Positions 1-10,015 of a stretch of 64,000 bases of DNA are shown piece after piece. The notes under the pieces were generated by a model. It searched no databases. It had not been told where the DNA came from and saw only the letters and a list, made by a program, of their open reading frames with translations. Source of the DNA: Trichopria drosophilae. Taxonomy: Eukaryota; Arthropoda; Insecta; Hymenoptera; Diapriidae. Position 1 is the stretch's first letter; each line of letters starts with the position of its first letter. The stretch is taken from positions 19,449,501-19,513,500 of the forward strand of contig CM059582.1 in NCBI GenBank assembly GCA_030407085.1, given 5' to 3'. Position numbers and translations under genes: made by a program.

Positions 1-1199
1 TTCAGATAGTTATCTTGTGGACGCGTAGCTAACGTAAATATGTAGCCCCCGTCTCCCCTATTGAGTGAATTGCGTGACTGAAAGGGTTAATAAAATGAGC
101 ACTTTTGTGAACAATTGCGAATTCTAAAACACATAAATTTAGTTTTCGGATTATATATTATCATTAATGGACCCATCCTTCGGTAAATACATATGTTCTT
201 AAGCTGATAATCGGAGTTGAGATTAAATTCATACTACTAATAATAACTCGTTTTAGGAATTACTGGATGAATTTGTTTGCTCCGAAAAGAAAGTGAGAAA
301 AAATACGTTATCTTTCGGATTAAAAATATATCTAAATTATCATCTATGTGGCATTAAAATTTAAAAATAATTTTGTTCTTTTATATTTATTTTTGTGCAT
401 TATGCAAACCTATGAATTAAATAATCTATTTTAGAGTAATGGGAATAATGGGATTTCAAGTACATATGCTCCAAAGAATTCAGATCTTAGTCTAAGCAAG
501 TTACTCCAACCAGTTTAGAATGTAGCGACTAACAATTACTTCCAATTCAATTAGTTCATTAAATTTCAATAACATTTTTCCAATAATGTAAACGTAACAA
601 TTCCTTTGTCCTCGTATAATACACTATTAATAGGAGATAACACGATCCCGTTTATGGCATTGGTGCCGAAGTAATTGAAGTGGCAAATAAATTGATAAGA
701 TATCTAATTTTAACCTGGCGCCAATGTCCTCTTGAGAGACTGTTACCAGTGTAGTATGTCAATCTTAACATCGATATTTTTCCCGCTTTAAGTCGATGCT
801 AACTCTAGCATTAAGATTAGTATAACCAGTTCCCTACTGGTGCTGCATGAAGCAGGTCACCCAGCATCTCCATTATCGCTTCATTAAATATTTCGCAGTC
901 GTTGTTCAGGTTTATGCTTTCCAGTTTGACGAGACATTTGTTAAGGTTGAATAATTTCAGCAATAAATACGTCACATTCATTTTATTTTTATTAACATAC
1001 ATTTCACACGATTTAAAAATATCAGATTACAATGAAGTATAAACTTAATGAATAAGACAGAAAAAGATGTTAATTTGCTTAACATTGTATACAAATAATT
1101 TCGATCGGAAGTGCCGGAAACGCGTCTAGAAAATTTATGTACTACCACTAATTAGTTCTTAACTCGACGAAATGCGAAACGGAATGAACTAGAGCGTTG

Positions 1200-1510
1200 A
1201 TCAATATATAGTTGCCGTGCGTCGACTCGGCAATAATTTCCAAAACGATCAATCTTCCTTCGCGTCATCCACGTAGTCCCGGCGCATCCATTATATTATA
1301 CGGGCTAACCGTGTATTTCCGTACGGACGCGACCGCGGCGGCTCGACTCGATTTCCGCGGCCCAAGGCCGCCAACGTTACCAACCTTATACCACCACGAT
1401 CACTACTGCACGTGGCTTCAATTACCCTAGCACGCAAAGCCACATGCTCCGCCCTGATGTCTGTACTCGAAATTGCCGCGATAAACTGGACCGGACATCA
1501 GTCAACTAAC
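1200..1510. other. GC- and CpG-rich island of unknown role
   Basis: Base composition shifts sharply against the AT-rich surroundings, with many CpG dinucleotides (for example around 1325-1375). A 72-codon frame runs through it on the plus strand but has no recognisable motif. In AT-rich insect genomes such islands often mark promoters, enhancers or short exons, and nothing here lets me choose between these. Confidence 0.35.
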
Positions 1511-1867
1511 CATTTTGCTACCCCCTTGCTTCACTCTACTCGTTTGTCCATAACCAAATTCAAGAGCGGAATACATTGAGGTTATGTTTACACAATTCTA
1601 CCAAGGTAATCCGAAATGATACCGTCACATTGCAGCGCAATCAGAATTGTCTTATTGTGGCGTTTCTTGTGGACAAAAGGTAATTAGATAGTAGACATAT
1701 AATTTTTGTTATTATGGCATGCAGTTCTGAGTTAGAGATTTTAATATCTTCATGATATGTACTCTTACATAAATGCGCTCCAGGAATTTAAGATACCAGT
1801 GGAGCCTGAGGTTTACGGTACATCAAAGACACTGAGAAAATTGACTGATTGAAACAACTAACGAAAT

Positions 1868-2230
1868 ATATACGCTGACCAACTGGTTTGTTTTCTGTAC
1901 CAATTAATTGGTTAGTATCCAATGTATTTCATAGTACATGGTGGATCCATCAAATTTTCCATGAACATTTCGGAGCTCGAAGCTGCTGGTAACCTCAAAT
2001 ATTCAACTGTCGATAACAAGTTGCCAACCTTCAAATCAATTCTGAAACGTTGGTAGTTGCACATCATACACGAAAATTCATTAATTGAGACAGCCAATTG
2101 CTTGGTTAGGAAACTATTTAGTTGTTTGTTCGAACCAATGAACTTTTAGCTTGGGCCTGCCAACAAATTTATTGGCAGGGTCTCAACGCTCTAAGTGAAT
2201 TGATTCGAGGTAGCCAACCAATTTATTGAC
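1868..2230. repeat. CCAATTTATTGG-type repeat cluster
   Basis: Several short, partly self-complementary words built on CCAAyTnATTGG recur here: near 1878-1890, 1900-1912, 2090-2105, 2160-2180 and 2205-2230. The same words recur near 57.3 kb and 58.65-58.74 kb, so this is a dispersed degenerate repeat, probably remnants of a small TIR element. No clear ends or target duplication were found. Confidence 0.4.
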
Positions 2231-3006
2231 TGCCCCTACAATTAGTACTTCACTTTGAATGTATATAATCTTCTTATTCTATGAATCAGTGTTCTATGAT
2301 TTCTTTGCGGTTTGTTAATAGTAACATGTGCGAAATTCGTGAATTACGATTTCCATTTGGACCTAGTAAAAGGAGCATTCCTTGTAATTAATGTCTGAAT
2401 ACTGGATAAGCTGAAGTAAAAAATTCATGGGAACGGCAGTGTTTTCAACACTTCATGATGAGTGAAACATTTTCAAGTACCCTCTATCAATATTCCAGAA
2501 CATGAAGCTTTTTTGAAACCCAGTTTTCAATAAAAATGTTATTAGTGCAATTTTCTGACGTCAATTGTTCGACTGCAAAAGAAAAACTGCGTTCTGTTCT
2601 TGGAGCCTCCTCATGAATACTATATGTTAACCCTTTAACGCCCAGCGGTTTCGTTGACTTCAAACCTTCATAACTTTCACAAAAATTGGAATATTTTCGG
2701 TTTCCGAATACCCAACACCTACAAATTTATCCTACTTTGTGAAAAAAATTTATAATGCAATAAAAAATTAACATTTTTTTAATTATTACACTAATTGTTC
2801 GGGAGAGAACGAAAGTACAATAGACGAACTCATAACGAATAATGACGCACGGTTTAGAAACAATCAGACTTTATTTCCAAAAGAACGAAATGGCAAATTC
2901 AAATTAAATTCCACGAAATAACGCATTCGCGACGTCGATCGAGAGAAGTAAAATTTAAAAGACAAACCCATAAAACTCCGCCAATCTAACCAACAGAAAC
3001 ACATTC

Positions 3007-3344
3007 GAGTGGGCGACCACTCAATACCACACACCAACCTCGTTTTCCTGGACACTAGCAGTGATGGGCGACCATCACTTCTCCAGAGGGTTTACGGTAC
3101 CAATAGTCAGTCCTCGTCTCCGGTGGGCGACCACCGCCTCCACTAAGGATTCCGTCAGTCCTCGTCTCTGGTGGGCGACCACCGCATCCACTAAGGATTC
3201 TGTCAGTCCTCGTCTATGATGGGCGACCATCACCTCTTCCGAGTGGGCGACCACTCTATACCACTTACCAACCTCGTGTGGGCGACCATCACTGAGGGAT
3301 TACGGTACCAAATATCCAGTCCTCTTTTCCGGTGGGCGACCACC
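3007..3344 (+). repeat. Tandem array of eight GCGA-loop hairpins
   Basis: The core GGGCGACC occurs eight times, at 3007-3022, 3061-3078, 3121-3136, 3170-3183, 3217-3232, 3241-3256, 3279-3288 and 3331-3344. Each forms a short hairpin with loop GCGA, a GNRA sequence. The stems differ but stay paired: GAGTGG/CCACTC, GTGATGG/CCATCAC, CGGTGG/CCACCG, GGTGG/CCACC, TGATGG/CCATCA. Only the copy near 3279 has a short stem. Spacers share phrases such as CACTAAGGATTC and AGTCCTCGTCT, showing that the array arose by tandem duplication. The paired differences suggest that the fold, in RNA or single-stranded DNA, has been kept. Confidence 0.7.
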
Positions 3345-3884
3345 ACTTCCACGAAGGATTCTCTGTCCACTCAGAAGCGCTTAACCAACGACGACGACGA
3401 TGACGACAACAGGAAATCCTAGCCTGCTCTCGATCGACTTATCACGAAATACCCGATTAGTTTTTGAGGTCCTTCCTGGTCGGAAGCTAAATTCGGTCTG
3501 AGGCCTTAGTGACCACCAAACATAGAGCTTTTCACCGTTGTCAAGGATCGCGAGTAGTTCTTTTTCTTTTTGAAACAAATCAAATTCGAAGATAACCGAA
3601 TCACGGATTACGAAAACGAATTTAAATCATTCGAGTTTTCGAATTATTTGAACTTTGCCTTTTCGCACGGCTGCGGCCGATTTATACATAGGTACCCCAT
3701 TCGGTGTGCAATGGTGTAGGAAAACCGCTGAAACCTACACCTAGTACCCTTCGCAAATGATTACAAATATTTTGTCGATAATGATTTCAGGTTCGCGACA
3801 CTAATAAAAAAAAAAAATGTTGTGGCAAGATTTAGAAAAAAAAACAGAAAATCAAAAATTGAATAAAGTTAAGCTAATGAAAAT

Positions 3885-4395
3885 GATTACTCGGGGGTTT
3901 TTGGGGTCGCTGATTACGAATCTGGAATCAGTTTTTCAAAATTCAAAATGGCGGATCCAATATGGCGGACAAATTTTTTCAAATTGGTCGGATTCGTTTG
4001 TAACTTGTTACTCGGGGGTTTCTGGGGTTGCTGATTACGAATCTGGAATCAGTTTTTCAAAATTCAAAATGGCGGACAAATTTTTTCAAATTGGTCGGAT
4101 TCGTTTGTAACTTGTTACTCGGGGGTTTTTGGGGTTGCTGATTACGAATCTGGAATCAGTTTTTCAAAATTCAAAATGGCGGATCCAATATGGCGGACAA
4201 ATTTTTCAAACTTTATTTTTTTTTATTTCATTTTAAAAATTATTTCAAACGAATCCGACCAATTTGAAAAAATTAGTTCGCCATATTGGATCCGCCATTT
4301 TGAATTTTGAAAAACTGATATCAGATTCGTAATCAGCGACCCCAAAAACCCCCGAGTAACAAGTTTCAAACGAATCCGACTGTTCTAAAAAAGTC
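3885..4395. repeat. ~125-bp satellite, three direct and one inverted copy
   Basis: Each unit runs from CTCGGGGGTTTTTGGGG through GCTGATTACGAATCTGG and AAAATGGCGGATCC to AAATTGGTCGGATTCG. Direct copies start near 3890, 4008 and 4117; the middle copy lacks a short internal segment. An inverted copy covers about 4240-4390, so the block can fold into a hairpin. Diverged relatives lie at 4545-4680, 22.73-23.23 kb, 29.45-29.52 kb, 45.0-45.24 kb and 48.38-48.49 kb, so the unit is a dispersed family carried inside TTAA elements. Confidence 0.75.
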
Positions 4396-4412
4396 GGGCG
4401 TTAAAGGGTTAA

Positions 4413-7400
4413 ATGAAACCCGACGAGATCAGGCTTTTGACATGAATTAAAATACGCACCTTCCTAATAATCCATTAAATGCTTTGTAGCATAAATTTTT
4501 AAAAAGACTAAATGATTAGAAAGATGTTTTGTTATGTCTATTGAGGCTGCTGATTACGAATTTTATGTCAGTATTCAATATGGTGGACAATTTGATGATT
4601 CAAATGTGCTATTATGAATTTTGGTAATATTTTAGGAGAATTTGAACAAATTACCCACCATATTCAATCCGACATTTTGATTTGTTAAAATCTATGTAAG
4701 CCTGGGTATTAAGTTTCATCACTACCCGGTCTACTATCGACAAGACATGCCCCTGTGTAATTTTCCTATTACATCCTGATGAGTCTCTAAGCATTCATGA
4801 CTGAATATAATTTATGAGATTGACATGTCGCCAATGAGTTTTGAAAAATTCCTTTTATTTTCCTGATCTATGCAGTGACCGAACACAAATAAACCTATAT
4901 ATTAAAGTAGTTTTAGTATTAGAAAACATTACTTTACAAGATATGACGAGTCCTAGATCCGGACGCACGGTTTGACCGGTGTACCACCTTCCTAAAATTA
5001 TGTCGTCAATTTATTGTCAAACACTATTATTATTAGTTTTTCCACTTTTTTTTCCCTGTACTCTCTCCTTAGTGTCAAACTACCAATAACATTTTCTATA
5101 ATCATTTATACAATCAAAGAAATTCAGCCGCTAATGAAACGTGTGTTCGCAAAAAGACAAATATGGCAACATCCGGAAAATGAACAAATATTCGCGTAAT
5201 TTGTAAGAGACATTATTTTGTCGGCACAGTGCCAAAGTACGTTTTAAGAGAGATTGTAAATGATTTTTGACACAATAACTTATTATAAAAACGATTGTGC
5301 AATTATTAAAGGCAACCACGTAGTGTATATTTTTTGACGTCGACCTAAAATTCTATTTTCGTATTGATGTATGCTCGTCGTATTAAAGTTTTTTCACCCT
5401 GAAATTTAAAATTTTGTAGAAAAAAATATTTTGAGCATTCCTAAAAAAGGTTTTATACTGTGATTTCCAATTTATAATATATTTCAGAAAGAATTTTAAA
5501 ATATCAGTCATGGAAAACAATGTTAATGAAAATTAAGAAGTATATATAATACAAAATTGAAAGTGAAAAGTTCTGTAGAATTCCCCATTACGTTTTCATA
5601 CAATTTGTGGACAGATTAAATAATTTTTTTATGTTAATTATTAAGAGTCCATCGGGAAGCAATTGAGTGACACCTGACCAGGAGCTGATATCAGAGATTT
5701 TTCAAGTCATTTTCGATTAAACGTTACATTGCTGATTAGACCCATGATGCATATTGGGATAATCTGATCTGGGTATTATCTACTGGCAAGGCTGCAGTGT
5801 CCGCATACGTATGTTCCTATTCAAAACTGAAATTCCAGGAATGGTATTCTATCGGTATATCACAAACTAAATTAAGTTAAATGGAAATATCATGAGTATA
5901 TCAACATACCAAAGTTACAGGAGTATTTTTAAATGAATCCTTGAAGTACAAATAAAAATTTGTCTATAGTATCTTCTTGGCCACTTTACTTAAATAAAAT
6001 AAAAATGTTTCTCTTCTTAGATTGGCGGTCATATTCTAAAATTCTAATGGAGGGACATTATACATACGGGTAATTAACTTAATCATCTTGAAACTAATTT
6101 CTTTCAAACACTAATCGAGCTTTATATGGAAGTCCATTATATAATGCAATAACTATTAATCATTATGGCATATTCCTGAAAGCATCATTACACTTACGTG
6201 CTACCATACCATATTGGTGAACAGCGATAAAAATTAATGTCATCTGATAAACATTCGAGTGGAAATCTACATGTTGCCAATTATTCCTTAATTTCCCAAT
6301 AACCAAACTGCGGTTTAATATTCCCACTTTGCCGCTAATTACAAGACAATTCGCTTCGACCCAAATATGCAGCTCTCGATCCTAATAATCGGTCGCTCAG
6401 ATGAGGCGGTTGAATACGTCACGATCGTCAAAGGTCCCCGCAAATCCAGCCAATATTACGTATCAATAGTGCTTAGTCGCAAATGAATAATCTTCACCGA
6501 CCAGATCTATTACTTAATCGTAATCGCATTAATAATAATCGTTCCAATCGCTGAGTCGTGTCGGATGAAACCAATATTTGACCTGGCACCTGTGTCGTTT
6601 TCTCGGAGGCCTCTCGTTGCACCTACTCGTCGTTACATGGTACTACCAGGATTATGGTATTGGTAGCGCTCCACGAATGGTCACACACATCGTTACGTCA
6701 TCGATCACGCTCGTATCGCCCGCGAGTTCGCCCGAATAGATACGTATGTAGGTATATACGTGCCTACTGTGTGATGTGTTTCCATTAGTGGGGCCAACGA
6801 GATTACTGACGCTGTAATGAATCCTACGGTCCAAGCCATATCGAAAGTATTATACGAATGCCCGATTTTTTTATAGCCGTTCGACTTTACTGCAAACGAA
6901 GGTAGTAACGAAAAAGAGGTTAAGCTTTTTGCCGGAGATATAAATTTAAAGCAAAGAACGCTTCTGCGAGTAATAAAGCGCAAGTGACTTTTACGTGTGA
7001 AAATGATGTGCGTAATTTATGTTTCATTATATCTCGAAATGATCGAACGAAAATTTATTGGCAGTCATGCTTATGTGATTCATCGGAGTTCTATTTTAAG
7101 TTGTTCTGAAAGTAATTTCAGTTATCCATACGTCATGAAACAGTTTTAACCCATCGCGTGACCCGCTTCTAAAACTATCCTTAGAATTGTCGGGTTCAAT
7201 CAGACACATGTCACTATTTGCGAAGCAATATCAAGGGGCAATTATGATTTGAGGCTCCTTAAAGTGTCAGTTTCTGTATTACTTGTCGCTCATCAATTGT
7301 ATGCAATTGTTGATGCCCAACTATGCAGTGCTATTTTTGGTATGAGATTGCTGCATATCTATGTATTCTTATATTATAATTTTGATGGATGATCATGAAC

Positions 7401-8726
7401 ACAAAATAATAAAATTATTATTAAAACAATTTATTTGACCACTTCTAAAGACAACAATTCTTATCCGAAATGTCAGGCAAATAAACACCTAGTCAACATA
7501 CATAAGGATTCAAAACCTTTTCCCTACCAAATAATCTGATATGAAGCAATGTTTAAAAATGTTAAATAACAATGAAAGTTTAATGGAGGGCAAAAAATAG
7601 AACTCATATCTATATTCTAATAATAATCTTATATTCATAAGTATATTCTTGTATATATTCATATGTAATATTAAGTATAAGATAGGGATATAGAATTTAC
7701 ATATGAAAATGAGCAAAAAAATAGTTAATTCGCAAATGTGTGATAAGGATAAATTTTCAGCCATTCAGAAGTTTCACACCTGACGTTAATTGTATTCTGT
7801 GCATTTGACATGAAAAAGGTTCGATTCTGTGCTTTGTTAAGCCTATAAATTTTTCTTGGTTAGAGGTAAAAACATTTCGTTTATTTTCTTGCAACTGCAC
7901 CTCAAGAAGTTTTTATGACTGTTCAATCAGGAATTCATTGCAAAGTAAATGTAAAATTTTATCCTCCTTCTTTTAATTCCACTTTTCGTTCATTAAGGTC
8001 GTTTGCCATTTTCTTTCGATGTTTTTTTTAAGAATATTGCTTTCTAAATGAGTTGAAGGTACTTTTGTTTTTAAACAACTTTCGCATATAGGGTAATAGG
8101 GTTAGTATATAGGGTTATCGTTGTGACATATTAACAATATTTAAACATTTTAATCTACTTCATAAATAAATAATTTTAAGAATATCTGTTTTTCAATAAT
8201 ATAGATTTTTCGAATGATATTATTTACATTTAAGCTAAATCGCACATCATAGTAAAACCCGGTAGATCGTATCAATAACACGAACGCTGTGAGAATGCAC
8301 ATTGAAAAACGACAACTTTAAAATATCCATTGCAATCTATTTTTGATATTCTGGTATTATTAATATACCACGCTGGACTGACAGTTAATAACAAAAAATA
8401 CATAAATGCATGTATTTTATATAGATGATTTGTTGTACTTTTCAAAAAGATTTACGCATTAAAGTTACTTTTTTTTAAACAATGTTAATTTATTTTTAGA
8501 CATTATTCTGCTTACCATTAATAAATTTCGGTTACATTGATATACAATATGTACGTACACCTATTTACATTTAAATATCAATTTGGTTGCTTTTAAAGAA
8601 ACTATATTGTTACATATTGGTGCTTTTGGAAGAACTAATAGCTTTTTTCTGCATAAAGCAAATGGTATTTTAGCATTTGCAGTTTCACTAATAATAACAT
8701 ACGTTGATTACTGAATCTGTATGCAC
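4413..8726. other. Intergenic or intronic DNA, no gene seen
   Basis: No frame is convincing: the longest are 84-92 codons, and one is hydrophobic low-complexity sequence in AT-rich DNA. Diverged pieces of the GATTACGAAT/AATATGG satellite lie at about 4545-4680. A moderately GC-richer patch covers about 6360-6990. A single piggyBac-like end (TTAA then CCCATCGCG) sits at 7146, with no partner found. Confidence 0.55.
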
Positions 8727-10014
8727 ATGTTAAATATATTTTTTCGATTGAGGAGACGTAAAATCACCATTAAACGCCTCCTTTTGGGGGCGTGAAATAA
8801 AAACAGTCTGTAAGTGGACGATTTTTCGAAAAAAAAAACGTTAAATACGATTTCTTTTAATTTTCTACAATACAATGCATTATGATAATGGTGGGAAACA
8901 ATAGAAAATGACACTTGTAAATACAAATAAACGCGCAGTAGTGGGGTATTACACCAATTTTCCATTATAAACATAAACATTACTGATTGAAAAATAAACT
9001 CGCTAGTCAGTGTTGCGCGTCGCAGTGATTTGTAAACAATTTTAATTTGTTGCTAGAATGAATGGTCATTTTACTCCTCCTAAATCAAAAAATATTTTTT
9101 CCACCTCGGGTGTAAAACGATCATTTCTTGCCCTTGGTGGAAAATGTACTATTATGTGATAGGGAGTCTCTTCAACTGTGATGATTTGATCGATACTACT
9201 TCGCATTTAAGTTTTATTCCGCACATTTAAAACGAACGAATATTTGATTAAATTTACTAAATATTATGTTAGATCTATTAAATATTTGATTGACGTATTC
9301 TTTTAGTCAGTGTAATTGAAACGCTTGAATATGTGGTTAAATTTGCTAAATATTGTATTACAGTTTCTACTAAATATTTGATTGGCGAATTCGTTTACTC
9401 CGTGAACAATTAATAAAATGTTCAACGGTAAATCTTGCCTCTATTGAATTTTTTGTATAAGCAATGAAAGAAATGAAAAATTAAAAAGTATATAGATTTT
9501 GCATCTTTTTTACGTGACCCGAGCACTGTAATATTTGTTAAATTCTACAGCACACATGAATTAATTTCAAATTCTTGCTCCAATTTTTCATTTTCCTGAT
9601 TGGTAGAGCTATGTTTTACCACCAGGTGCCTAAGTATTGAGGTGCTTGACTTCGCAAACTGTTAGATTTGATTTCAGAAATATAGCGAGCGAATAAGTTT
9701 TAAGATCAAGTAATATAGAGAATCGATGCTAATATTGTGTGAGTGGATTTCTTTATAAACAATCATTTGTGTATTCTGTCTCCTCTTTTCTCTCTCTCTC
9801 TCTCTCTCTCTTGCTCTCTTTCTCTCTTTCTCTATTTCAGGTAAAACATACATCGTAAATTTAATAATTACAAAATATGAATTATTACCATTCTTTGTTT
9901 CAGATCCAAATCAGCTCAAGTAGGGGGGGGGGGGGGTAGAAGCAATAAAGACATTTTTTTATGGTATATATAATACCTGAATCATTTGTTCACTAAAATA
10001 TCTGATTATTTTTA
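8727..10014 (+). repeat. Left copy (R1) of a ~1.28-kb direct repeat flanking the LINE
   Basis: R1 is 1288 bp and matches 13340-14621 (R2, 1282 bp) almost perfectly. By eye I count four substitutions and three length changes: one A in an A-run, two bases in a CT run, and three G in a G-run (14 G at 9923-9936 against 11 in R2). Identity starts at ATGTTAAATAT and ends at GATTATTTTTA, where the LINE begins. R1 contains a CT-rich tract ending TTTCAG at 9840, a second TTTCAG at 9903 and AATAAA just after the G-run. It lacks LTR-type TG..CA ends. It reads as target DNA duplicated on LINE insertion. Confidence 0.9.
9058..9923 (+). CDS. Candidate two-exon mini-gene inside R1, product unknown
   Basis: An ATG at 9058 opens a 33-codon frame beginning MNGHFTPPKSKN. 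A GT at 9137 (CTTG|GTGGAA) would end exon 1 in phase 1. A long CT tract ending TTTCAG at 9840 is a strong acceptor-like site. Reading from 9841 in the matching phase gives KTYIVNLIITKYELLPFFVS and ends DPNQLK at the TAG at 9921-9923. AATAAA follows about 20 bp later. The joined product would be about 54 residues with no recognised domain. The donor is weak, and a second phase-compatible GT lies at 9145. In R2 the same structure is intact (13670-13748 and 14451-14533) but ends DSNQIK. This is a proposal from signals, not a recognised gene. Confidence 0.25.
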
Positions 10015-10015
10015 G

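Larger units (their letters stand above)
1..2626. other. Unique AT-rich DNA, no gene seen
   Basis: No open frame in this stretch exceeds about 70 codons and none looks protein-like. The stretch holds a GC-richer patch and a short repeat cluster, listed separately. Otherwise I see nothing in it. Confidence 0.6.
2627..4412. mobile_element. Non-autonomous piggyBac-like element
   Basis: The element occupies 2631-4408. It begins with CCCTTTAACGCCC and ends with its exact reverse complement, a 13-bp TIR. TTAA lies immediately outside both ends (2627-2630 and 4409-4412). TTAA target duplications with about 13-bp TIRs opening CCC are the signature of the piggyBac superfamily. The interior has no transposase: it consists of about 370 bp of unique sequence, an array of GCGA-loop hairpins (3007-3344), further unique sequence, and a ~125-bp satellite in direct then inverted orientation (3885-4395). 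It would need a piggyBac transposase supplied in trans. The 97-codon plus frame at 3817-4110 is only a reading of the satellite. Confidence 0.75.

Noticed and set aside
3216..3422. 68-codon frame over the hairpin array
   Set aside because: It is a reading of the tandem repeat, ending in an Asp run from a GAC/GAT microsatellite; it has no coding features.
3817..4110. 97-codon frame over the satellite
   Set aside because: Its periodic sequence mirrors the ~125-bp DNA repeat and is absent as protein from the other copies.
8708..8980. 90-codon minus frame, seen again in shortened form at 13383-13592
   Set aside because: It recurs only because R1 and R2 are duplicates, and a single-base length change in an A-run breaks it in the second copy. 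No protein motif is visible.
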